Shown in pieces: positions 53,878-64,000 of a DNA stretch of 64,000 nt. The position numbers and the translations under genes are program-made. The stretch covers positions 5,914,710 through 5,978,709 of the forward strand of contig NC_018398.1 of assembly GCF_000208865.1 (NCBI RefSeq), given 5' to 3'. Numbering within the stretch: position 1 is the first letter of the stretch; the number at the start of each line of letters is the position of its first letter. This stretch comes from Neospora caninum Liverpool. Taxonomy: Eukaryota; Apicomplexa; Conoidasida; Eucoccidiorida; Sarcocystidae. A model generated the notes under the pieces. That model did not search any database. It saw nothing but the letters and a program-made list of their open reading frames with translations, and was not told where the DNA came from.

Positions 53878-56800
53878 CTCGACACGCTCTTCGCAGCCAT
53901 TGTCGCCGACGGGAAACTAACGAGCCTCTCGTCCTCACCCCGCTTTTCGTCGGATTGGAAAAGGGGAAGGGCGTTCGAGAAACGCGAGGAGGAAAGGCTT
54001 TCTCGCCAAAGGGATCGATGAGAGAGCGAATCAAAGGGAGTGAATTCCGGTGTAGTTACACCCCAGAACACTCAGATGTGGATGCGAGGGTGACAGCGGG
54101 ATCTCGGGTCTTTTCAGATCAAAACTGAAAAAGCAGCTGCACTCGACAATGAGGCGGTGGAGAGAGCACTTCTGATGCCGAGTAAAAAGTAAGGCTCGGA
54201 AGTGCCGAGATAGAGAAACTGCGCCAGTGGCCTCTGCGGATTGGGCACCGAGCGTGGATGAGGACGGGACGCTCTGAGGCGGAAGTTTGGTGCGATTTTA
54301 CCGGCGGGAAACCGGCAAAACGATCGAGTGCGAATTTTGCACAAAAGAAACAAAAGGGCAGGAGAATGAAGACCGCCCACGGAGAGAGCAAGAGAAAAGA
54401 GGGTTTGGAGGGGCGGGAAATTCCCCCGAGAAGGCGGCGAAAAACCGCGACACAGAGAAACAAGTTCGTTAAAGTCAACCATCAGACCACAGCCCTCGTT
54501 CGTGGCTACTGTCTGTGTGTCAGTTTCCTAGCAGACGAAGAGGGGTTGCGCGACTTCTCTTCTAAAGCGTCTGTGACTGGAAAGTGCAAGGCGGAGTGCT
54601 AGCACTCAGGGTGCCCGAGTTTTCTTTTTTCCTGCTCAGCTCGGAAACTACGAGCGATTCTCTGCCTACCCGCCCCGCCCTGATCTCCCTGCTCCTATCG
54701 CGTCGCTCTTGCGCGCTATCAATCGGGCTTTTCCTTGAAATCTTTGTGTTTCTGGAGCAACTCCTCCTTGAGCCCAGTTGCACGCCTCTAATATACATTC
54801 CTCCAAGGTATATTTACGTATCTCAGGTTCGGCCTAGTGTCCCTTTTTATATTATATAAGTCACATGGGTTCTGGTCCTTTGAGGTCATACTAACGGCAG
54901 CACAGGTATGGCCTCGCCACTCCCCGACGGGCACAGAGTAAAAACGGGGAACAGTGCTTGGTCGGGTTGGCACGTGAACCTGGTATCACAGTTTCACACC
55001 TTTACCTGTCTTTAAGCAGTCAAATGGGGTGGTGGTGTACAGCAGTCATCAGGCACGTGGTTGCCTGTATTTGCAAAACGACTGTGCCGTGTTAAAAAGG
55101 GGGGGGGTGGGCGGGGCTGTAGCACACCCGATTCAACCCATGTCAGGAATATCTGCAAGGCGCTGGGCCGTTTCAAACGGACGAAAACCGAGACGCGATG
55201 GCGCAAGCTTGATCGGCAGCCCATCGCTGAAGCTGAGGTCCTTGGTGATGTCGTGTGCAAGTCGAAGGCTCAGCAAAACACGTTCAGACGTTTCGCAAAC
55301 AGCAAAAGACTGCGCATGCACATTTCTTCTCGCGCCTGACGCAGCGAAAAATACGTGAGAACCCTGGAGGAATTCCCAAAACTCCCGATCCCCGGTCTCC
55401 TACGTCATTGAAAGCATTGCATCGGAAGAACCGGAGCCGCCGATGTTCCCCACTGTGCTCTAACCTGCACTCGATGGCGCTTCGACCCAGAAGTGTATAA
55501 CTCAAATCGAATAGACACACTGGAGCACTTAGGATGTAGGCAGACGGAGCACAGGCTGTCGTCGCGAGGCTGTCTCGGGGTTCTCAGGCGTTCCACATTG
55601 CGCGGTGGAAAGTGCAAAGCGATCCTAAAGTGAGGTGCACGAAAACAAGAACAGCGAGGAAGTGACCGAGTGCAGCCCTCACTGTTCCTTGCTTGCCTGT
55701 GTCGTTTTCCAAAGTCGAGACTGCAAAAACTTGTACGCGGAGAAAACAGTCCTGAATCGAGTCAACTGCCTCGTGTGGGGGTGAAACTGCGGTAAAAGAG
55801 AGGATGCACATTCACAAGTAGCACTCGCACAGCCCGGTCGTCATGCCAAACAGGAAATGTCCATGTATCGATTCAGCGACGTGCCTTGTGGAGGCATGAA
55901 CTCCGTATTCTGCTCTCAAGGGATGAACGACGATCAACTGGGCCAAATTGTTTCTTAGAAACGTGGGTTCACTGCCGATATCGCCTTCCGGCCACGCCCA
56001 TCCTATTACGAGAGGAAGCACGGATCACAGACGCGTAGGCACATGCTGTCCGGTTCGATTAGGATCTGAAAGAGTGTGTGGCGCGCAGTTCGGCTTTGAC
56101 GTGCGTTGTTTTCTCACTTGCGTGGGCGTCTCTGCGAAGTCTGCCACAAGGAAGGCAAGTGTTCTCGCTGATGTGTTGAGAGACCGAACCTAGAAAGCTC
56201 AACTCTCTGGGAGACACCGCGTGACGCTTCCTGTTCCCCCTCCCTCCCGGAAGTGGAAAGAATCGCGGCGACGGCGTCCACAGAAGACGAATAGAGCGAG
56301 CCTGTGTACGCTGGAGAAGACGAATCAAGACCTTTTCTGTGTCGGACTCGGAACAACACACAGAATATTCGTCGCGACAAAGCGTGCGGGCAAAGCATGC
56401 TTTGACGAGTATCCGCCAAACGCAGAGAGAGAGATCGCCCACTTTTGGATGAGCATGTTCGTGTACAGCACGCGAACGCCTTGTGCGTTTCTCTTCGCTC
56501 TTTTTTCGCATTTTTGCCTTTGTTGGTTTCCCTGACGGAAGAAGCCGAGGATTTCGGGTCCGTGTCCGCCCCTCCTTCACTTTTTCTGTGTTTTGTAAAC
56601 CCATTCCGCCAGTGGAATCGCGAACCGCCGACACAGCGCCTCAACACGCGCGAAGAACGCTGCGCATTTTGAGCTGCTTCAAAGCAACAGTCAATGAATT
56701 TGATGAGTTTCAATCGCTTTGTTCGTCGTGTGAGACGCCTTTTTGTGGTTCTTTGTTCTTATCGCTCATATATTTTCGCAAGTATCCAATATACAGTAGA

Positions 56801-57092
56801 TCAGTGGACAACCCTCGCATCGCCACAACCGAGATCTGTTCTAACTCTGCACTGTGCTTGCACCGCAGGGTGGCCTGTATCGCTCTTGTTTGCTTCTCGC
56901 TGAACGCGTTTGTTGTTCCGTTTTTTGCTCTTCATTTCCCCTGATTTTTTCCTACGCTCCACGCGCACAGTGTTCTTTCCGCTCTTGTCCCTTCGCGCCG
57001 TTCCCGCCGCTCCTCGCGTCTTGGTCCGAACGGGAGAAAAAAAAACACCCCAGTCGCTGCCTCTCCAGGCAAAACGCAGATAGGAGACCAAC
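53878..57092. other. Intergenic: tRNA upstream region and lipase promoter
   Basis: 3.2 kb. WGAGACG elements are at 56127-56133 (motif on minus) and 56731-56737 (TGAGACG on plus), 966 and 362 bases before the lipase start. 54,600-56,200 is less purine/pyrimidine-skewed than the rest of the window, and I could not assign it. Open frames on both strands (for example minus 56713-56114) lack family features. The last 100 bases are pyrimidine-rich, as expected for the lipase 5' UTR. Confidence 0.45.
56731..56737 (+). promoter_or_regulatory. WGAGACG element upstream of the lipase gene
   Basis: TGAGACG, 362 bases before the start codon. This is a known Toxoplasma promoter element; a role is inferred from position. 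A second copy in the other orientation is at 56127-56133. Confidence 0.35.
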
Positions 57093-60041
57093 ATGGATAT
57101 GCCAGAAAGAAGGCGCCGGCATTCGGAGTTACGGCGCTCCGAGCGACGCTTCTCGCGCGCCCCGGGGGGTTGCCGGCGAGTTCCTCTTTCCGCCGCGTGC
57201 ATCTCGTCACGTTCTTTCCCCCTTTTCCGGTCCTTCTGTTTCTCTTCCGTCTCGCTCTTTCTGTTCCTCTCGATTCTTCCTCTCGACTCTCTGTCATCTG
57301 TGCTGGTAGCTGCAGAGACGCCGGGAACGGAGGAGCGTCAGACGGCGCCTGGTCTCGAGGCTGAAACTGGAGACGCGGCTTCCGAGGACTCGTCAGCCTT
57401 TCTGCAGCCGCGCGCCCCAACTGCTGTCGAGGATCTGGAACGTTTCTCTCAGCCTGCTGCGCCCGCTTCCGATTCGACGATCACTCCGGAGGAACAGGCA
57501 GCGCCGGAAGACCGCTCGGAAACAGAGAATTCAGTCCAGTGGGATTCCCCTGAAAACGCGAAAGGGGGGCCATATGAACCGTTACTCTCGGTGTCGGCAG
57601 CGGAGAGAGTCCTGACGCTCAAAGACTCACCTGCTGCCCCAGATGCTCCGGATTATGAGACTTTCTCCAGCGGCTCTTCTCTCAACTATGGGGGACTTCC
57701 GAGGATAGCCGAGGAGGCGATCGAGTTAGAGACACCGAGTGTGAGCGACGCTTCGGCGGCGACAGCATCGTCTCCGCATGCACCTTCCTTTTCGTCTGCT
57801 GAGGCCTCTCCGGAAGGTCGGGAAGACGGGATCTTGTTGCCGGTCCTCGAAAACGAGGTCTTGAGCATTTCCCTGATCTTGGGTCACCAGGAAGGAGACG
57901 GCGACTGCATAGTCCAGGAGGGCGAGTCGCTCGCGACGATGTTCAAGAACGGCGACCTCGGCGGTATCCTGAAGTCGCTTGTCGGCGTTACGTCTGATTT
58001 TTCAAGGTGGGCGTCTCCTTTCCGCTTTCTCCGCCTTCTCCCCCCTTCGCGAGCCGCCAAAGCGCTCTCGCCGACATCTTCCGCGTCTCCGTCGCGCGCC
58101 TTTTCGCCAGAATCCGGCAAACACACGCGAACCCTCTCCCCAGCAAAACGTGCGAGGCTGGCAGCGGCCGAGGCGAAGCCGCTGGGGAGAAAGAGGCGGC
58201 ACAGCAAGGACCGCGAAGAAGCGGAGGCAGCGCGTGGAGGAGAAGAAGCGGCGCGAGACAGAGACGCCGAACGAGATTCTCCGACCGCGAAGGACAGACG
58301 AAATGAGCCACCCTTTTTTGTGTCTCGGCTTTCAGCAGATGCTTCTTCCTCTGCGTCGCTCCCGGAAGCTGAGGCTGTCCCAGCGGCTGAGCGCGCGGAC
58401 TCGCCCGCGCCGGGGAACGAGGTCGGTGCGTTTTTCCCGTTCCACTCGGCGCAGCGGCGCGTTCTCAGCCTCACCACAGCGCAGCGTATGTTCCGCTTTT
58501 TCACTTCCGTCACGAAGGAGAACTTGGGCTTGGCCGTCTGCCAGGCGCTCACTGGGCCGACAGTCAACAGTCGCGCGTTCTGCTCGCTGCTGAACGTGAT
58601 GAAGAACGAGGTGATTTGCAAGCATCGCGTCCAGGACTGTTCTGCGATCCCCACGCACCTCTTCGCCACTTCGGCAGGTTCGTCGCCAACCTCTCTTCTT
58701 GCGGAACACCTGTTCCCTCCCATCACTGTCCCTCCTCCTGCCTCAACTTCATCCTCCAAGTTCGCTTTCCCTGCTTCTGCGTCCGTCCTGGAGTTGCCCC
58801 TCGTCTCTCTCCAGTCCGTTCGATCTTCTTCTTCTCTGAATGTGCCGGAGGAGGTCGTGGCGCTGGAAGGGCCGACGTACGCCTTGGCGTGGGAAGGCCT
58901 GCGGCGTCTATACGACTACTTTGAACTTCGCGTGTGCGAAGAAGCGTCGACTCGCGCGGCTGGGTTTCTGGACTCCCTGCAGGTGGAGGCGACGCCGAGC
59001 GCGTCGCCTTTCTCGCCAGCTCCTCAGTTCCTGCCAGGGTGGGAAACGGAGATGATTCTGAACGCAGTTCAGCCTGGGACGACGCCGCGCAGTCCGCTCG
59101 CCGTGATTGCGCGCCGGGGCAAAACGGTGTTGATTCTCATTCGCGGAACGCAAACGCAGTTCGAGTGGGCTCTGAATGCGCAGTACGAGTTAACGTTTGG
59201 GTGGAACGACATGTGGGACGGGAAAGTCGAGTCGGGGTTCTCTCGCGTCTTTGCGGCGATCTCGCCAGCCATCCAGGTGTATCTGGGCGAGTTGAAGCGG
59301 CGCGGGAACATCGACAGAATCCTCGTCTCTGGCCACTCGCTCGGCGCAGCCGTCAGCTGCCTGCTTTCATACTCTTTGTCGATTTCCTTCGCGAATGTCG
59401 AGGCGATCCTCTTCGCGCCGCCGAGATCCGGAGACGACCTGTTCATGAAGGCCTGGGGGCGACGCGTGAACGGCCGAGCCGTTAAATTCTCCCTCGATCC
59501 TGTGATCGAGGTCCCCTGCCGCATCATGCCGCTCTGTGACGGCAAAGAAGATCTGGGCCGAAAAAAGTGGACTCAGACTGCTTCCGTTCCCCCTGGAGCG
59601 CCTGCCTCGGCTGCCGTGAGTGACAGGGCGGGGACGAGCCCCTCGGACGACGAGAACCTGCGGTCGAACGCGGGCATTCCAGAGATGACGCCCGCGAGTT
59701 GGAGCCGCGCGCAGCAGGCGGGAAGCGACTGGGACTCTGCGCAGCTCGGCGGCTTCGCACGCGACCGTCCTCTCGAGTTGTTAAAGTACCGCGAGGAAGA
59801 GAAAAACGCGCTAACCTATGCAGACTACCCGCACAGCGTCGTTTTCACTCCCGCCGACTTGCCGAATTCAAAAGAGCAGTCCACGCTCCACGCGAAATAC
59901 AACCACTTCTGCGCCTACTCCTGCTGGCTGAGTTACCGGTTCAACACGCGAAACCCCAACACGCACTGCGGGAAAGAATCGAAAAGCAAACGCCGATCTG
60001 ACAGGGACGAGGACGATCCCTCGCTGTGCCCCGCCGTCTGA
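57093..60041 (+). CDS. Class 3 (fungal-type) alpha/beta-hydrolase lipase, secretory pathway
   Basis: Predicted triacylglycerol or phospholipid hydrolase. Single exon, 982 aa. An Arg-rich start (residues 1-42) precedes a hydrophobic stretch at about 43-75 (SVSLFLFLSILPLDSL), a recessed signal peptide or signal anchor. Residues 80-280 and 315-440 are disordered. The catalytic domain starts near 590: ALAWEGLRRLYDYFE, KTVLILIRGTQTQFEW, VSGHSLGAAVSCLLSYSL with nucleophile Ser749, AILFAPPRSGDDLF, SLDPVIEVP with the likely acid Asp802, and YNHFCAYSCW with the likely base His938. The triad order Ser-Asp-His and spacing fit class 3 lipases. About 100 low-complexity residues sit between the Asp and the His. 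A long poorly conserved N-terminal half before the lipase fold is unusual. The start is the only ATG pair (MDM) before the hydrophobic segment. Substrate and location (secreted, ER or organelle) are not determined. Confidence 0.9.
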   Translation: MDMPERRRRHSELRRSERRFSRAPGGCRRVPLSAACISSRSFPLFRSFCFSSVSLFLFLSILPLDSLSSVLVAAETPGTEERQTAPGLEAETGDAASEDSSAFLQPRAPTAVEDLERFSQPAAPASDSTITPEEQAAPEDRSETENSVQWDSPENAKGGPYEPLLSVSAAERVLTLKDSPAAPDAPDYETFSSGSSLNYGGLPRIAEEAIELETPSVSDASAATASSPHAPSFSSAEASPEGREDGILLPVLENEVLSISLILGHQEGDGDCIVQEGESLATMFKNGDLGGILKSLVGVTSDFSRWASPFRFLRLLPPSRAAKALSPTSSASPSRAFSPESGKHTRTLSPAKRARLAAAEAKPLGRKRRHSKDREEAEAARGGEEAARDRDAERDSPTAKDRRNEPPFFVSRLSADASSSASLPEAEAVPAAERADSPAPGNEVGAFFPFHSAQRRVLSLTTAQRMFRFFTSVTKENLGLAVCQALTGPTVNSRAFCSLLNVMKNEVICKHRVQDCSAIPTHLFATSAGSSPTSLLAEHLFPPITVPPPASTSSSKFAFPASASVLELPLVSLQSVRSSSSLNVPEEVVALEGPTYALAWEGLRRLYDYFELRVCEEASTRAAGFLDSLQVEATPSASPFSPAPQFLPGWETEMILNAVQPGTTPRSPLAVIARRGKTVLILIRGTQTQFEWALNAQYELTFGWNDMWDGKVESGFSRVFAAISPAIQVYLGELKRRGNIDRILVSGHSLGAAVSCLLSYSLSISFANVEAILFAPPRSGDDLFMKAWGRRVNGRAVKFSLDPVIEVPCRIMPLCDGKEDLGRKKWTQTASVPPGAPASAAVSDRAGTSPSDDENLRSNAGIPEMTPASWSRAQQAGSDWDSAQLGGFARDRPLELLKYREEEKNALTYADYPHSVVFTPADLPNSKEQSTLHAKYNHFCAYSCWLSYRFNTRNPNTHCGKESKSKRRSDRDEDDPSLCPAV

Positions 60042-62072
60042 CGGCGCGACGAGAAAGAAAAACACATGCAGATCCAGAGAACGCGTTTCGGCGACGCGTC
60101 GACGCGTGCGTCAAAAGAGAAAGACACACTCGATTTGTCTCTACAGGGAACGCGACACGAAAACAGAGCAGGAAAAACATAGCGATAGTCCAGCACTCGG
60201 GAGATACACGGAGATCGGCCTTAGCCCCATCTTGAAGGACGGCGAACTGAAAACGGAAAGAATAAAGGGGGGAAACTTCACTCGGAGGAATGACGTCCAA
60301 AGACGACCGGGGCATTCGAAGGAGTCTCCTCGTTTTCGGCAGGTTCATGCAAAACACAGATGCGTCCCGCTGCGAACGTGCGCTTAGACGCGCGGGAGGT
60401 CTTCCTGCAGATGCACACCTGAAAACGGTAGAGCGCTTTTGACTGGAACGCGTCGCAGTGCCCGCTTTCCCCTTGTCTCGCCACTTCCCCAGTGCGGAAG
60501 AAAACCGACGCCGACCGTTCGGAACTATGGCCCCAAGCGCTCTCTCCAAATATACGTGTATATATATGTATATATATATTCTTTTTCGCCCTCGTTCCCT
60601 CTTTCCTTGTCTTCTGCTCTCGTGACTCTCCATTCTTCCTGAGCTTCTTAGCGCTTCTGTCTTTCTCCTTTTTTCTGCGCCTTCTTTTGACGGTGACCTC
60701 CAAAGCTCGCGGCGAGTTCCTGCCTCGAGCTTTGGTTCCATTGCCCCATCATCTCACGGGTTTGTCGCTCTGTCGTGCCTCTGTCTACCTCACGAGGCGC
60801 TCAGTTTTCCCCTGAAATATCCGAATAGATTCCACAACCTTGGGAATGTAGACATGCCCAAACGTTTTCAGTGTCCTGAATTCTAAAATGGTGCGCGAGT
60901 TCATCTCAGTCTCCGCCTCCTCGCCTGTGGAGCGAACCTGAGCGCCTACACAAAAACTTCAGTTGCACTGCGTTCCTGCCGCCGCACTCTGTGAAACCTT
61001 TTTCACGATGAAAAGTTTTCATCTACGGCGGATGGCGCGAACAGTTCAACGGAACAGCCCGCCAGTTCGCTTCCACCTAACTTCGGTCCGATTTTGGTTC
61101 TCGGCCTCAGAGATGTGCGACAGAGGTGTAGCTGCACTCCACACCATACGCTGGATGACGAGAATCCAGAGGGAAGAAGCGAGAGACAACGCGACAACGG
61201 CGAGAGAGAAGCAAGAGGGAAAGAAACAGACGGGAGGGGGGGGGGGGGGGGGGAAAGGGCGAGAAAGAAAGAAAACACGGGTCCAGGGGAAAAGCGTACG
61301 AGAAGGAAGCGAACGGGGTTTCAAGAGACATGTGGAAAGTAAAGGACGAGAGCTTAACGTGAAGGAGAAGGAAGATCGAGTCTTTTTCGCGTTACACAAA
61401 ACCCTGTGTGTCGAGCTGTCCCCCCAGAACAATCGACAGAGGCGACACACTTCTTGAGGTCTGAAGAAAGACTCTCAGACGCTGAGGAAACCGTAACAGA
61501 AACACAAGTACCTCACACGCCTGGAATGCAAGTTCACGCCATTCGGTGCCTGCATGCATGCGCTTCACTCAGGTACAACGGACGGGCGAACAGCAATCGT
61601 AGAACGCCCACAAAACGGGAATGCGCGGAGAGCACAGGGACAGTCAAGAGCAGAGAGGCATCGAAACCGCGCCTCGGGCGAACAACACCGACGGCAGACC
61701 AAGAAAAATAGGGCTACATACAGATTCGAGCAAAACACTGAACGGCTTGAACGTCCCTTCTCCCGTGTGTGCCGCCGGTTAGGTTTTGAGACTCGAATCG
61801 ACTGTTCTTGGCTGGAGTCCACTTGAAAAACTGGATCCTTTGGCCATCTCCTTCAGCGCGTTCATCCCGCAGGTTTCCTTGCGAGAGTCTCTTCTACCGG
61901 CTCTCTCGCTTCCTCTTTCCCCTTCTCTTTTCTGTTCCCGCACGATTTTCGATCCAACCGAAATCGCGCTAGAAGATTTGAAGAAATAGAGTCCACTATC
62001 TCTCTCCCTGCACACGCCGTCGCTGTTCTGTTCTCTGTCCGTCCCCTGGCTCCTCTGCGCCTCTTCTGAGCC
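60042..62072. other. Convergent intergenic region, lipase and right-edge gene
   Basis: 2 kb holding both 3' UTRs. It has a short TA tract near 60550-60580 and an uninterrupted G run of about 18 at 61236-61254. No gene recognised. Confidence 0.5.
61236..61254 (+). repeat. Poly-G run (~18 G)
   Basis: Homopolymer within a purine-rich stretch. Its length is error-prone in assemblies. Similar C runs are at 9810-9824 and 17075-17089. Confidence 0.9.
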
Positions 62073-62693
62073 TCAGGCAGCTGTCTTCGCACCTCGACTC
62101 CGATCCACGGGCGTCCGTTTCTCTCGAAAAAGCGTTTCCAAGACTCGCTTCTTCTCGAAGAAGGAACCGATCGACGTGGACGCAGGAAACCCGTCGACCC
62201 AAAGCGTTCGGTCGTAGCCACCTGTGAGACGAAACGCCACATAAACGAAAAACAACATGCGACGCGCCAAGGGAAGAAACGAGGTTTTGTCTCCCTCTGT
62301 GCTTTTCCGATCTCCCCTCGCATGCGCAAGACCTGGGAAACACACACCTACGGCACACTGCAGATCTATGTGTTGTGCTCGGCAACTTTCTCGCTTGTGC
62401 TCTCTGGAGTGTCTTCTTGCCTGTTCCCTTTTCTTTTCAGTGCTCACATTCGATCGCCGCGTGGAGGATCCACTGCAGAAAAACTTCGTCTTTGAAGGCA
62501 ACTGCCTCGCCTGCAGGCGCCAAACACCCGTCGGAGTCCCTACAGAACACAGAGCAGCAGAGGCGCCAGCAGGCCGACTCGCTGAAAACGAACAAGACTT
62601 TGAAAAACTTCATCTACGGATTCCACACCGAGAGGCACAAACCGAAACCTACATTCCATCATAATCGAGCTATACAAATACGTATATATATAC

Positions 62694-62740
<47 letters not shown>

Positions 62741-63967
62741 CATATATATATATACATATATATACATATGTGGCAGCAGACAGGCAGGGTTTCTGGTCCA
62801 AGGGGATATGCGGGGAGGAGGGAGAAGACAGCAGAGGAAGAGGAACTCGTGTCTAAGAGGGAAACTGAAACGCCCCGCTTTTCGGTCGAGCGCCTACACC
62901 GCCGCGGCGAGGGCGAGCGGTGCCGGTGACTGGTCCGGAGAAGAACAGCTAAGCGAGCGCGAACAACAGGTCATTTTTTCACCAGGACATCCGACTTTCC
63001 GGCTTTCCACAACACGCAGGCGGGTTCGTCCCCACCTCAGACGTGAGGAAACGCGAGGCCAGCATCAGACGAGCAAACACGAGAGCCAAAGGGAGAGGGG
63101 TTAGGGTTGTTGAAATTCTCCGCTTTTTCAGGAGAAAACCCCCCCAAAATGGATATGTCTTCTTTCGCTCCTTTTCTGCTTCTTACCAAAGAGAGTTGAG
63201 GTGATCTTGCAGGCACTGGAGGAGCGCGACGGTCGCACTTTCCGTGTCGGGGAAACCTTGATCTTCTTCGTCGATAGGTTCCACAGTTACGTCCTTCACT
63301 CCCAGGAGCAACGACCCTCGGTGCATAGCTTCATTCAAGTCGATCTAAGAAACCAAGAAACCAGAGGTGAAAAAGTGAACAGATTTTCTCTCCAGGTGAC
63401 CGCGAGAGATGAATGGATGCCGCATGCTCCGCTAAAAAGGCGAGGACGCGTACAAGCAGGGAAGCAAGACGAACAGAGAGATGCTTACCTCGATGTGCAG
63501 CCAGAGAGAAGGCATCTCAGCATCTTGTGGAGTGAGCGCAGTTCGGACTGCGAGAACCACAGCTTCTCTCTCTCCTTCGCACGAGCTCTGGTCTCCGGTG
63601 TCACTTCGCTCAGATTCGTCGTTTGGCTGTCGCACGAGGTTCTCTGAAACCTTCGAAGGCTTTGCCGAAGCGCCGGCCTTTACAGAAAGATAAGACACTT
63701 GCGTCAATGTGCGGAATCGGAGAAGAAAGAGAAGGAATTGGTCGTGGAGAAGCGCGACCCGGCCGACAGCCGTGTGCGCTTGCAACAGCAGTGTACGTAC
63801 ACTCCACATGTCGGGAAAGAACGAGGGCGGTTTCTCCTCGGACACGCGAGAGAAACAAGAGATTTCCAGAGAAGGCGCGTCTCCGTCTCCTGTCCGTTGC
63901 CCCTGCAAACGGCCCCGGGGCAGCGAAGACTCGACGGCTCGGTGCTGGTCCTCGCGCTCTTCCTGCG
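62073..63967 (-). CDS. Unrecognised protein, four C-terminal exons (partial)
   Basis: Four exons with consistent phases: 63967-63489, 63344-63187, 62539-62448, 62221-62073, ending TGA. The first acceptor (pyrimidine-rich, then TTTGCAG) is probable. The gene continues past the right edge, where the frame also stays open. The visible ~290 residues start with an acidic/Arg linker, then a helical, Leu-rich segment ([37 protein letters not shown]). An acidic stretch follows ([18 protein letters not shown]), then the hydrophobic end of exon 3 ([11 protein letters not shown]) joined by a split Cys codon to [17 protein letters not shown], and a basic tail. I do not recognise the family. The 92-base third exon is required: without it the last exon falls into a different, Arg-rich frame. 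Donors are GTAAGC, GTAAGA and GTGAGC. Confidence 0.7.
62679..62769. repeat. (TATATACA)n microsatellite
   Basis: TA units punctuated by CA every 12-16 bases, in the second intron visible (between exons 63344-63187 and 62539-62448) of the right-edge gene. Confidence 0.9.
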
Positions 63968-64000
63968 CTGCAAACCTCAGAGGGGAAGAGGAGGCTGCGA

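Noticed and set aside
56059..56713. Two ~190-codon frames on minus upstream of the lipase
   Set aside because: Cys/Ser/Arg-rich, overlapping each other in different frames, with no domain or splice support.
61862..62347. 161-codon frame as the last exon of the right-edge gene
   Set aside because: Phase from the 62539-62448 exon selects the frame ending at 62073 ([11 protein letters not shown]), which is less Arg-rich and closes neatly.

Overview
The window reads as nuclear DNA of a Toxoplasma-like coccidian (Toxoplasma, Hammondia or Neospora). The evidence is: many short exons with GTRAG donors, abundant TATA microsatellites in introns and spacers, serine/arginine/glutamate-rich low-complexity insertions in conserved proteins, copies of the coccidian promoter element WGAGACG, CCCTAAA telomere-type motifs, and a ~40 bp nuclear insertion of mitochondrial cytochrome b whose translation matches what I recall of Toxoplasma. 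I cannot separate the species from the sequence alone.

Layout, left to right. (1) 2222-1, minus: MRE11 nuclease, first two exons, running off the left edge. (2) 10119-4580, minus: 20S proteasome alpha subunit of the PSMA1/alpha6 type, nine exons, fully reconstructed (247 aa). (3) 11826-14720, plus: GPATCH4-like nucleolar G-patch protein, four exons (333 aa), divergent from the proteasome gene. (4) 18622-27519, plus: a ~2,225 aa polytopic membrane protein with three PAS-like modules interrupted by low-complexity inserts; the least familiar and most interesting gene here. (5) 38310-30129, minus: leucine-rich-repeat plus coiled-coil protein matching the LRRCC1 (centrosome/basal body) architecture, eight exons (1,668 aa). 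(6) 42844-41435, minus: YOD1/OTU1 deubiquitinase, one exon. (7) 45619-45930, plus: LC8-type dynein light chain, one exon. (8) 52852-47439, minus: dolichol-phosphate mannosyltransferase DPM1, eleven exons, some of 26-34 nt, with an apparent one-base deletion in exon 1. (9) 53877-53807, minus: tRNA-Gly(TCC). (10) 57093-60041, plus: secreted or membrane-anchored class 3 lipase, one exon. (11) 63967-62073, minus: last four exons of an unrecognised protein that enters from the right.

This is mostly a set of unrelated housekeeping genes: DNA repair, protein turnover (proteasome, YOD1), nucleolar function, cytoskeleton (LRRCC1, dynein light chain), ER glycosylation (DPM1) and lipid hydrolysis. There is no operon logic. 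PSMA1/GPATCH4 and YOD1/dynein light chain are divergent pairs that may share promoter regions. The PAS gene/LRRCC1 and dynein light chain/DPM1 pairs are convergent. Exon joins were worked out by hand from splice consensus, reading phase and protein-family continuity; no alignment or transcript data were used.
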